Assembly: GCA_030262775.1 (NCBI GenBank)
Contig: JAJSZP010000004.1
Span: forward strand, 1 to 40,783
Length of the DNA stretch: 40,783 bases
From: Deltaproteobacteria bacterium
Lineage (GTDB): Bacteria > Desulfobacterota > Desulfobacteria > Desulfobacterales > ETH-SRB1
Reading direction: 5' to 3'
Below the pieces are notes generated by a model that searched no databases, was not told where the DNA came from, and saw only the letters and a list, made by a program, of their open reading frames with translations. The position numbers and the translations under genes were made by a program. Within the stretch, counting starts at the first letter, position 1, and the number at the start of each line of letters is the position of its first letter. Of this stretch, positions 26,438 through 34,021 are shown in pieces.

Positions 26438-26488
26438 TTAATTCAAAAATGGCTAAGCGGGTTTTATTTATCAGTTAACGAGAGCTGT

Positions 26489-27484
26489 ATGGAAGTCGAT
26501 TACAATAAAAAAGAAAAAATAGTCGGAACGTTTTTAATAAGTATAATCGTTCTTATGCTTGCAGTGTTGATTATAATAGGCAGGGGTAAGGACTGGTTTA
26601 AAACATATATTACTTATTATACGACATTTGAAGAAAGTTATAATCTTAAAGAAAATGCTGCTGTTAAACTATACAAAGCAGATATAGGAAAAGTAAAAAA
26701 GATCACTCTTGCTGAAGATAAGGTAAAGGTTAAATTGTTTATTCTGGAGGATTATTCATCCAGGATCAGAAGTGATTCCGTGGCAATTGTTGACAGTCCT
26801 ACTTTTATAGGCTCTGAATACATCTCCATAATACCTGGCAGCGCTGATGCTCCTCTGATCGAAAAAGGCGGCGAAATCCCTTCCAGGGAGAAGAAGTCTG
26901 TTTCCGATATTCTTGCAGAATTTGAGGTTGAGAAAACAGCCAAAATGGTTATTCCGGCAATACAGGATTTTGCAGAAGTTGCTCAAATAATAAGAGATAC
27001 TAATGGACCTTTATTTACCGCACTTGATAGTTTCAACAGAACACTTTCCTGTTTTGAGAGAGTTGCACGGGATATAGAAGCAGGGAAAGGCACTATCGGG
27101 GGAATAATCAGATCCAGGGTGATATTGGATAAAATTCTTGGCGATCTTGATAAACTGGGTGAGATCCTTGAAAATATAAATAAAGCTTCCTCAAAAACTC
27201 CTGGAATAATGGACCAGGTACAGGACAACCTTGCAACAGCAAAAAAGATAGGAAATGATGTATCAGAAAGTGTTTCAAGCATTAAAAGGATAGTAAAACA
27301 AGTTGAAGAAAGTCATGACATACCTGAAATTACTCATTCTGTAAAAAATGGAATTAAAGAGATAAGAGATGGTGTGGATGAAATAGACAAAGTTGTGCGG
27401 TCTCTTCAGGAGAACTTCTTGATAAAGCATAATCTTCCCCCTGAAGAAAAGCCGGAAAATATTGATGCCGGACTTCGCCAGTAA
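26489..27484 (+). CDS. MlaD/MCE-domain lipid transport protein
   Basis: A 331-residue protein with one N-terminal membrane anchor (VGTFLISIIVLMLAVLIIIG) and an MCE domain at about 40-115: YYTTFEESYNLKENAAVKLY, ADIGKVKKI, DSPTFIGSEYISIIPGS. MCE proteins form hexameric rings that make a hydrophobic lipid tunnel across the periplasm. Beyond the domain it has a long helical C-terminal region (NRTLSCFERVARDIEAGKG, then coiled-coil-like heptads to the end), as in needle-forming MCE proteins. It lies 51 bases after the ATPase-like gene and 29 before the lipoprotein gene. Confidence 0.88.
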   Translation: MEVDYNKKEKIVGTFLISIIVLMLAVLIIIGRGKDWFKTYITYYTTFEESYNLKENAAVKLYKADIGKVKKITLAEDKVKVKLFILEDYSSRIRSDSVAIVDSPTFIGSEYISIIPGSADAPLIEKGGEIPSREKKSVSDILAEFEVEKTAKMVIPAIQDFAEVAQIIRDTNGPLFTALDSFNRTLSCFERVARDIEAGKGTIGGIIRSRVILDKILGDLDKLGEILENINKASSKTPGIMDQVQDNLATAKKIGNDVSESVSSIKRIVKQVEESHDIPEITHSVKNGIKEIRDGVDEIDKVVRSLQENFLIKHNLPPEEKPENIDAGLRQ

Positions 27485-27513
27485 TGATATCAGGGATCGA
27501 AGGAATTTAACAT

Positions 27514-28578
27514 ATGTATAACACTCGAAATATCCCATTGATATATTTAGTCATAGCTTTGATTGTATTATGCAATTTTTTCGGTTGTGTACAAAAGATC
27601 AGGATCACTGTGATCAAACCTGCCAAAGTATCCCTTCAAGACATCAGGACGCTGGCTATAATTAAATTTGATGGTATATACGAAGAGTTGGTTCGAAAAG
27701 CACTTTATAATAAAATTATTGAGGTCCAAAATTTAAATAATAAACCTGATCACATTCGAGTTATAAATATTGATCAAAACAGCTTTAAACATGTTGATGA
27801 CGATATTAACTTTTCACCTGATTCTGATAAGGTGCATGTAGATGGTGTTATTTCAGGCAGAGTTGCTGCCTCTATAAAAGACGTTCATGATACCGAAAAA
27901 GTAAAGATACAAGAGGGTACCGGTAAATATAAGAAAGACAAGAATGTATTTGGGCAGGAAGCAGAAGTGGAGATTCAACGAACTATTGTAAAAAAAGTTC
28001 CCTATGTTATGCGTCAGGCCAACATTATTGTAGATTTTAATATATTTAAGCTGAAAACAAAACAGCGTGTTTTTACTGATAAGGTTTCGGAACAATATAA
28101 AGAAAAGTTCGGTGGAGAAAATGAATATAGAAATTATTTAGGAAGCAGTATGAGTCAGCTTCCTTCGCAAAATCAAACCCTGAAGGAGCTTTCCGATAAA
28201 GTTGCCTCAAGGATTGTTGCAAAAATTTTTACTACCGAGATTGCCAGAATTGTAGAATTCGATAACGGCAGTAAATATGTGATGGGCATAGGCGGTAACA
28301 AGAAGGTGAAAGAAGGGATTAAATGCGCTAAGAACGGGAAATGGGAAAAGGGTGTAGAGATCTGGAAGGATGTGCTTAATACTGAACCGGAAAATTCGGC
28401 GGCTTTCTACAACCTGGGAATTGCTTATGAAAATATTGGAGATTTGGAAAACCTGAAGATAGCGCAAAAGATGTATAAAAAAGCGGTAAAAAATGGAGAC
28501 AAAGAAATTTATTTAGATGCTTTAGATAGAGTAAAGGCTACAATCAGTGATTTCCCAAAGGAATCGCATATAAGGTGA
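27514..28578 (+). CDS. TPR-containing lipoprotein at the end of the MCE cassette
   Basis: A 354-residue protein with a lipobox (CNFFGC, lipidation at the Cys near residue 25). The N-terminal half (VSLQDIRTLAIIKFDGIYEE, VDGVISGRVAASIKDV) resembles CsgG/LpoB-like outer-membrane lipoprotein domains. Near residues 270-335 it has tetratricopeptide-type helices: GKWEKGVEIWKDVLNTEPEN, AAFYNLGIAYENIGD and AQKMYKKAVKNGD. It probably anchors the MCE system or recruits a partner at the outer membrane; that role is inferred from position. It is closed by the terminator at 28611-28644. Confidence 0.7.
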   Translation: MYNTRNIPLIYLVIALIVLCNFFGCVQKIRITVIKPAKVSLQDIRTLAIIKFDGIYEELVRKALYNKIIEVQNLNNKPDHIRVINIDQNSFKHVDDDINFSPDSDKVHVDGVISGRVAASIKDVHDTEKVKIQEGTGKYKKDKNVFGQEAEVEIQRTIVKKVPYVMRQANIIVDFNIFKLKTKQRVFTDKVSEQYKEKFGGENEYRNYLGSSMSQLPSQNQTLKELSDKVASRIVAKIFTTEIARIVEFDNGSKYVMGIGGNKKVKEGIKCAKNGKWEKGVEIWKDVLNTEPENSAAFYNLGIAYENIGDLENLKIAQKMYKKAVKNGDKEIYLDALDRVKATISDFPKESHIR

Positions 28579-28610
28579 ATAGTTACAATTTGAGTTATGC
28601 AACAGGTTTT

Positions 28611-28644
28611 AAGCCATCCAGACTCATGTCTGGATGGCTTTTAT
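28611..28644 (+). terminator. Terminator after the MCE cassette
   Basis: AAGCCATCCAGA at 28611-28622 pairs perfectly with TCTGGATGGCTT at 28629-28640, followed by TTAT. It separates the MCE cassette from pabA. Confidence 0.85.
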
Positions 28645-28666
28645 AGTTTATATGGAGGTTTATAAT

Positions 28667-29242
28667 TTGGCGAAACTGCTTGTAATTGATAATTACGATT
28701 CTTTTACTTACAATCTTGTTCAAATGTTTATGAATTATAATCTTTCTATTGAAGTGCACAGAAGTGACAAAATTTCTCTTGAGGGGGTAAAAGCAATATG
28801 CCCGGATTATGTACTTATCAGCCCAGGACCCAAAGGTCCATCCCATTCAGGGATATCTATCCCGCTGATTAAATTTCTAAACGGCGGAATACCTGTTCTG
28901 GGTGTTTGTTTGGGCATGCAGTGTATTAATGAAGCCTTCGGAGGCAGTACTGTCAGATCTTTTTTACCGGTACATGGAAAAGTCAGCATGATTTACCATA
29001 ATAATGATAAAATTTTCAAGGATCTTCCTTCTCCCTTTGCTGCAGCCAGATATCATTCATTGATGGTAAAACTTAATTCAAGAGAACTGGTTATAACCTC
29101 TCAAACCAGTGATGGTGTTATTATGGGGCTTTCGCACCATAAACTTCCGATTCACGGGGTACAGTTTCATCCGGAAAGCTTTCTTACAGAGAATGGATTT
29201 TTAATAGTTGAAAACTTTCTCAGACTTGGGTCACTTGCTTAA
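28667..29242 (+). CDS. pabA: Aminodeoxychorismate/anthranilate synthase glutamine amidotransferase (PabA/TrpG)
   Basis: The subunit releases ammonia from glutamine for chorismate amination. The 191-residue product opens LAKLLVIDNYDSFTYNLVQM, has the catalytic cysteine in GVCLGMQCINEAFGG (Cys near residue 81) and the His-Glu pair in GVQFHPESF. The start is the TTG at 28667: GGAGG lies eight bases upstream and the protein then opens exactly as the family does; the ATG at 28652 overlaps that ribosome site, and 28634 lies within the upstream terminator. Because the next gene has the PabB PIKGT motif, I call it pabA; TrpG activity is also possible. Confidence 0.88.
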   Translation: MAKLLVIDNYDSFTYNLVQMFMNYNLSIEVHRSDKISLEGVKAICPDYVLISPGPKGPSHSGISIPLIKFLNGGIPVLGVCLGMQCINEAFGGSTVRSFLPVHGKVSMIYHNNDKIFKDLPSPFAAARYHSLMVKLNSRELVITSQTSDGVIMGLSHHKLPIHGVQFHPESFLTENGFLIVENFLRLGSLA

Positions 29243-29253
29243 GGATTATTAAG

Positions 29254-31533
29254 TTGCTTATGGAACCTGTTGAATCTTCAATTGATAAAATAAAAAAAAT
29301 TGCCGGTGAGATTGATGGTATTTATACTGAACGTATCGAATTAGAAGGATCTTTCCTTGATTTTGCTGCTCGTTTTGCCTCAATGCCAGGCACGGTTATT
29401 CTTATGAGCGGAGGAGATAATGACTGTTCAAGATACCATATACTTGGCGCAAAACCCTGGCTGACTTTTACCGGACGTATCAATGACATGAAGATCATAG
29501 CCGAAAATCATAGCTTTAATTTTAGAGCAGATCCCTTTGATACGCTTCGGAATATCTTAAATGCCTACAGGCCGTATGCTCGGCATTTGCACGGCCATAA
29601 TATACAATCTCCTTTTGCTGCAGGCATTCTGGGATACCTGTCTTACGATCTTAAAGATTGTCTTGAAAAACTTCCCCGTACTTCTATAGATGATCTTTAT
29701 CTTCCGCATATATGCTTTTTTGCTCCTTCAATAATAGTTATACATGATCGAAAGAAAGACAGAACATCTCTTTTTATTCCTGAACGCGTTGTTTCCGGAA
29801 AAAGTGTTTTACACAACGACCTTGAAGTTTTTAAAAATATACAGAAATCAAAAAAACCGTTAATGGAGAGTTTCAGCGGAGATATAGATGGATTTCGGTC
29901 AAATTTTACAAGATCAAAATACATAAACGCGGTTAAGCAGATAAAAAAATATATTGCATCAGGCCATGTATATCAGGTGAATCTTTCCCAGCGATTTGAA
30001 ATGAATTTCGAAGGCAGCGCTTTTGGTCTGTTTAAAACGCTTTATAACCTTAATCCTGCGCCTTTTTTTTCTTATATAAATGCCGGAGATCATTTTATTG
30101 TTTCCACATCGCCCGAACGTTTTCTTCTTCAGTCGGGAGACCGGCTTGAAACCAGACCAATAAAGGGCACAATACCAAGGGGAGATACTTTAAAAAAGGA
30201 TAAAAAACTTGGTCTTGAGCTTAAAAACAGCAAAAAGGATGATGCCGAGCTTTCGATGATAGTTGATTTACTGCGTAATGATCTGGGAAAGATATGTGAG
30301 GCAGGATCTGTTCGCGTGTCTGAGCACAAAAGACTTGAGGCATACAAAAATGTTTTTCATCTTGTGTCAATTGTTGAAGGAGTTCCAGACAAAGGCCGTG
30401 ATGCAGTGAATATTATCAAAGCTGCATTTCCAGGTGGTTCGATAACAGGCTGCCCTAAAATCAGATCAATGGAAATAATAGATGAACTGGAGCCTCACAG
30501 ACGTCATATCTATACAGGTTCTACAGGATATATAAGTTTCCACGACACAATGGACCTTTCTATTGCTATCCGCACAGCCACAATAGTTAATAAAAAAATC
30601 ATATTTTCAGTCGGAGGAGGTATTGTCTTTGATTCAGATCCATTTGATGAGTACGATGAAACAATGCATAAGGGCAAAACACTTATGGAGGTCTTCAAAG
30701 GAAAAGAAAAAGCATTAAGCAGCGAAAACCATGTCTGGATTAATGGAAGCATTGAACCCATAGGCCTTGCTAAGATAAATATTACAGATCAGGGATTTTT
30801 ATTCGGATATGGTTTTTTTGAAACAATCAGGGTGGATAAAGGGAAACCTCAATACCTTGAAGAGCATATTTCGAGATTTAATCAAACCTGGCAGCGTCTT
30901 TTTTTTGAACAAATTCCGGATTTGACGTGGCAGGATATTATATATCAGGTAATTTACAGTAACGGCCTGCTGGAAGAAACTGCGGCAGTTAAAATTGTTG
31001 CGTCAAAAGGAAACAGCGAGAACTCTTCTTTAAATTTTACGCTTATAGTTATGGCCAGGCCATATACTCATCGGCTGGCAGAAAAAAGAGAACAGGGAGT
31101 AAATCTTGTTATTTACCCTAAGCCGCGGCAGACACCTCTTGCTGATTACAAAACCCTGAATTATTTATACTACCTGCTTGCTGGAGAATGGGCAAAAAGA
31201 AAGGGCGCTGATGAAGCGCTCATATTGAATCCAGATGATACGATTTCTGAAACAAATACAGCAAATATCCTGCTGATTAAGGATAAAACTTTCATAAGAC
31301 CGGTTTCGCCGCATGTGCTGCCCGGTATCATGGAAAAGGTTGTATGTGAACTTTTTTTAAGTTGGAATTATATATCGGAAAGCAAAAAGCTGTGCCCTGA
31401 AGATTTGTTTTTAGCTGATCAGGTTATTCTCACTAATTCACTTATTGGTGCTATTCCGGTACTGAGCATTGACGAAAAAAAACTAAAAAAACCCACAGAC
31501 ATTTGGCTGAAAATAAACGATGCAGTTTTATAA
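29254..31533 (+). CDS. Aminodeoxychorismate synthase (PabB) fused to 4-amino-4-deoxychorismate lyase (PabC)
   Basis: One 759-residue protein with two enzymes of p-aminobenzoate synthesis. Residues 1 to about 480 are PabB: YINAVKQIKKYIASGHVYQV, TSPERFLL, the PabB-specific PIKGT at 302-306, LSMIVDLLRNDLGKI and FPGGSITGCPKIRSMEIID. Residues from about 492 are a fold-IV PLP aminotransferase of the PabC type: FLFGYGFFETIRV, the PLP lysine in ADYKTLNYL near 633, EALILNPDDTISETNTANIL and VLPGIMEKVV. The TTG at 29254 has AAGGA eight bases upstream; an ATG two codons later is an alternative. Together with pabA twelve bases upstream, all three activities are in one operon. Confidence 0.92.
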   Translation: MLMEPVESSIDKIKKIAGEIDGIYTERIELEGSFLDFAARFASMPGTVILMSGGDNDCSRYHILGAKPWLTFTGRINDMKIIAENHSFNFRADPFDTLRNILNAYRPYARHLHGHNIQSPFAAGILGYLSYDLKDCLEKLPRTSIDDLYLPHICFFAPSIIVIHDRKKDRTSLFIPERVVSGKSVLHNDLEVFKNIQKSKKPLMESFSGDIDGFRSNFTRSKYINAVKQIKKYIASGHVYQVNLSQRFEMNFEGSAFGLFKTLYNLNPAPFFSYINAGDHFIVSTSPERFLLQSGDRLETRPIKGTIPRGDTLKKDKKLGLELKNSKKDDAELSMIVDLLRNDLGKICEAGSVRVSEHKRLEAYKNVFHLVSIVEGVPDKGRDAVNIIKAAFPGGSITGCPKIRSMEIIDELEPHRRHIYTGSTGYISFHDTMDLSIAIRTATIVNKKIIFSVGGGIVFDSDPFDEYDETMHKGKTLMEVFKGKEKALSSENHVWINGSIEPIGLAKINITDQGFLFGYGFFETIRVDKGKPQYLEEHISRFNQTWQRLFFEQIPDLTWQDIIYQVIYSNGLLEETAAVKIVASKGNSENSSLNFTLIVMARPYTHRLAEKREQGVNLVIYPKPRQTPLADYKTLNYLYYLLAGEWAKRKGADEALILNPDDTISETNTANILLIKDKTFIRPVSPHVLPGIMEKVVCELFLSWNYISESKKLCPEDLFLADQVILTNSLIGAIPVLSIDEKKLKKPTDIWLKINDAVL

Positions 31534-31756
31534 CCTTCCGCTCCCTTCGCTGGAATGACAGACGATTAGTCATATTTATTGCATAGGAACAGGGGAGCGC
31601 CTGGTTCAGCCATCTATTCTATGGACTTGCGATGCCATTCGAACCACCATCAACAACAGCAAAAAGAATCTCCCGTATGCTTTCCTTGGGCAAGTCTACA
31701 GCGTTCGCAATCTTCCAGTAGTCGAATAATGATAGAGCCTGTCCCACTGGGCATGG
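31534..31756. other. Intergenic region with no gene seen
   Basis: About 220 bases between the pabBC stop and the convergent exported-protein gene. Short open stretches exist on both strands but none has a start signal or a recognisable domain. It contains GCATAGGAACAGGGGAGCG, loosely like the GGAACGTGGAC motif family. Confidence 0.3.
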
Positions 31757-32140
31757 CTACATCATCATCCCTACGACCGAAAACTCAATTCGTGATGGTT
31801 TTCTGCCCTCACAGTAAACGTGCTTCTGTTCGATATAGCCCACCTGCTTAGGACCGATTTCATCGGGCTCAACATACCAGGTATGCCTCCCAATGAACTT
31901 CCCTTTTGTGTCTCTCACCGTGAAAACAACCTGTACTGCTCTGTACTTTGCCGTCCCTGTGTTTTTCACAGTACCCCAGATGAGAACATCCTCATCATCC
32001 CAGGTTGTCTTCTCCAAGACAAACTTCAGGGAGATATCCTTCGATGTCACATCCTTGCTTCTCGTTGCAAAAAGCTCTCCTGCAAAGGCTGCGCTCGTCA
32101 TCGAAACTGCCAGTAAGATCGTGATCAGGATTCTTCTCAT
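31757..32140 (-). CDS. Small exported FxLYD-like domain protein
   Basis: A 127-residue product with a clear signal peptide (ILITILLAVSMTSAAFAGEL). The mature domain is a small immunoglobulin-like beta fold typical of FxLYD proteins: LIWGTVKNTGTAKYRAVQVV, FTVRDTKGKFIG and EPDEIGPKQVGYIE. I start at the ATG at 32140 because GGAG lies seven bases upstream; a longer open frame to 32191 would place charged residues before the signal peptide. Function unknown. Confidence 0.7.
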   Translation of the reverse strand: MRRILITILLAVSMTSAAFAGELFATRSKDVTSKDISLKFVLEKTTWDDEDVLIWGTVKNTGTAKYRAVQVVFTVRDTKGKFIGRHTWYVEPDEIGPKQVGYIEQKHVYCEGRKPSRIEFSVVGMMM

Positions 32141-32198
32141 GTGCATTCTCCTTGTCCGCTCAACACTACGATGAGAGATGCGAGTCCTCAAGCGTCCC

Positions 32199-32255
32199 CT
32201 ATAGTGGACCCCAAAAAATAAAACAGTGTGTTAAGGTGTGTTTCCAAAAAATGAG
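32199..32255 (+). mobile_element. Solo IS-like end, related to the 7117 terminus
   Basis: CTATAGTGGACCCCAAAA followed by ACAGTGTGTTAAGGTGTG and then an A-rich run matches, in the same order, the right end of the mini-element at 6973-7117 read on the minus strand. No second end or transposase was found here, so it is a remnant. Confidence 0.6.
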
Positions 32256-32337
32256 GCAAAAAATGCCTTTGGTGCAGCCCCTAATATTTTCAACCTGTGC
32301 GGTTAGGATTGACCGTGCGTTGTCAATTAGTTGATGG

Positions 32338-32355
32338 TTATTTCGTCCACGTTCC
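32338..32355 (-). repeat. Copy 2 of motif GGAACGTGGACGAAATAA
   Basis: An exact inverted copy of the motif at 1199-1216. On the minus strand it begins with the base directly after the stop codon of the FlgT-like lipoprotein gene. Confidence 0.6.
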
Positions 32356-33300
32356 TTACTTTATTTTTACCGTACTTCCGACCTTTATGTTTTTGCCTGA
32401 AACAAGAGATGCCTCGGCTTTATCAGGATAAAGTGCGGTTATCTTAATTTCTCCAATTTTATGCCCAGGAATGAAAAATTTCCGGCTGTCTTTTCTTTCA
32501 AATATATTTCCACTATCATATACTTCAAGTTTGTCTCCAAGGATAATGCCTGATTTTTTTCCTGAAGATATTATTATCTTGTCATCAAAGCTTGAAATTA
32601 CATATCCTTTCCAGGGCTGAATATTGACAGCATCGCAAATCTTTTTGCCTATGGGAATAGACGCATTTAACAGAGCGTCAGTTAAGAGGGGTATTTCATT
32701 TGTCTTGCCGGTTCTGAGATTATTAAGGTCTAATTCATTGACCTCAATTTCATGAACAAAGCTGTCATCGAAAATTTTTGCTCCGGTTTCAGTGTCATAG
32801 ATTTCTAAAACAATTTGAAATCGAATAAAATTACATATATTTTTGAACCACAGAATTCCCCTGTTTTCTTTGTTTCCGCTTATATCTATAAGGCTTCCCG
32901 TGACAATTGCATTGAGACCCAGTCTTCTGCCTGTTTCTGCAAGAACAAGGTTATCAATTCGTTCTGTGGCAAGTTTAGGGAGCACAACCATTTGATCAGG
33001 ATATCCTGTATCTCCCGGTTTTATAATAATAAGGTCCTGACATATTTCTTTTATATTTTCGGCAAGTTTAATATGAAAGATTTTTTCGAAGTTATTAACA
33101 GCTAAAAAAGTGCGATTTTCGAATAAAGTTATTCCAACTTTTTTCTTTAAATCACCTGCGGGGGCTTTTATATCGCAAGATATTTTTTTTATAGCCGGCA
33201 AAAATGAACATCCTGCAATCAGAGACGCGAAAAAAAATAAAAAGCAAACGGCAATAACGACAAGTATTTGACTAAAAGTTTTTAAATAATAAAATCTCAT
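32356..33300 (-). CDS. Exported lipoprotein with FlgT-like C-terminal domain
   Basis: A 314-residue product with a lipobox (LIAGC, Cys at about 31). The middle part (LAETGRRLGLNAIVTGSLID) has the CsgG-like alpha/beta appearance of FlgT middle domains. Residues after about 225 (PWKGYVISSFDDKIIISSGK, GIILGDKLEVY, IGEIKITALYPDKAEASLVS and GSTVKI) match FlgT C-terminal type domains, which support flagellar motor assembly in Vibrio. No flagellar genes are nearby, so the role is open. AGG-containing sequence lies near the ATG. The queF gene lies 40 bases upstream on the same strand. Confidence 0.65.
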   Translation of the reverse strand: MRFYYLKTFSQILVVIAVCFLFFFASLIAGCSFLPAIKKISCDIKAPAGDLKKKVGITLFENRTFLAVNNFEKIFHIKLAENIKEICQDLIIIKPGDTGYPDQMVVLPKLATERIDNLVLAETGRRLGLNAIVTGSLIDISGNKENRGILWFKNICNFIRFQIVLEIYDTETGAKIFDDSFVHEIEVNELDLNNLRTGKTNEIPLLTDALLNASIPIGKKICDAVNIQPWKGYVISSFDDKIIISSGKKSGIILGDKLEVYDSGNIFERKDSRKFFIPGHKIGEIKITALYPDKAEASLVSGKNIKVGSTVKIK

Positions 33301-33311
33301 TTTTTCCTATT

Positions 33312-33345
33312 ACCTAAGTTGAGCTAAAAATCGCTCAATTTAGAT
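33312..33345. repeat. Hairpin of the CCTAAGTTGAGC family at the queF stop
   Basis: CCTAAGTTGAGC at 33313-33324 pairs imperfectly with GCTCAATTTAG at 33333-33343 around a short loop. The arm is nearly the arm of the palindrome at 974-1136. The hairpin overlaps the last codons of queF. Confidence 0.6.
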
Positions 33346-33741
33346 ATTATATTCGACGGCAACTTTCGTAGCGATACCGCCTCTTGCTGTAAAATTCCCT
33401 GCAACTTCCATCCATTTAGGATCAAGTACTTCAACCAGGTCTTTTAATATGTCATTGACCACATGTTCATAGAAAATACCGACATTTCTGTACTGTAACA
33501 TATAAAATTTCAGAGACTTTAATTCAACAATCTTATTATTGGGTATGTATCTAATTGTTATACATCCGAAATCAGGCAGCCCGGTCATCGGGCACACGGA
33601 TGTAAACTCGGGTTGCTGAATTGTAATATCAATGTCCCTTACCTTGTTATATTTGTAATCAATGGTTTTGAGCACATCAATTTTAACTGTATTCGGTGTT
33701 TTTATGTTGTTCTCCACCCTTTTTTCAGGCTGATTGGACAT
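33340..33741 (-). CDS. queF: QueF, NADPH-dependent 7-cyano-7-deazaguanine reductase
   Basis: QueF reduces preQ0 to preQ1 in queuosine synthesis. The 133-residue product is of the short (type I) class: TPNTVKIDVLKTIDYKYNKV, EFTSVCPMTGLPDFGCITIR with the active-site cysteine in SVCPMTGLPDF, the NADPH-motif region ELKSLKFYMLQYRNVGIFYE and FTARGGI. TTTTGCAAAGGGGGATGCCTTT precedes the ATG, which supplies a ribosome site. No preQ1 riboswitch was seen upstream. Copies of the CCTAAGTTGAGC repeat lie on both sides of the gene in opposite orientation, one overlapping its stop codon. No other queuosine gene is in the window. Confidence 0.95.
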   Translation of the reverse strand: MSNQPEKRVENNIKTPNTVKIDVLKTIDYKYNKVRDIDITIQQPEFTSVCPMTGLPDFGCITIRYIPNNKIVELKSLKFYMLQYRNVGIFYEHVVNDILKDLVEVLDPKWMEVAGNFTARGGIATKVAVEYNI

Positions 33742-33758
33742 AAAGGCATCCCCCTTTG

Positions 33759-33780
33759 CAAAAAACCGCTCAGCTCAGGT
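33759..33780 (-). repeat. Half-copy of the CCTAAGTTGAGC repeat upstream of queF
   Basis: GCAAAAAACCGCTCAGCTCAGG matches the right arm of the 974-1136 palindrome with four differences in the last 22 bases. With 33312-33345 it frames queF as an inverted pair. Confidence 0.5.
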
Positions 33781-34021
33781 AATAAAGAATAAATTATGAT
33801 CTGTCAATTACGAGTTCATCAACTACACTATTTTACTGAAAGGATGTTTTTTTATAGAAACTAAATAGTTATCATAATTGCGATCCATAATCAGGATTTA
33901 TGTTGCAAAATAGTGTTTACAAAATTGCACTTATTTTATATAGAGATACAGTTTTGTGCCTTTAATCACTAATTCATAAATTCATATATGCTAAATTTTA
34001 CATAAATTCAAAGGTGTTGTT

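Noticed and set aside
31579-31851. Plus-strand open frame over the end of the FxLYD-like gene
   Set aside because: Composition is unlike protein (His/Gln/Ser runs) and it overlaps a gene with a clear signal peptide.
33742-34021. preQ1 riboswitch upstream of queF
   Set aside because: The leader is short and filled by the repeat half-copy; no preQ1 aptamer pattern was found.
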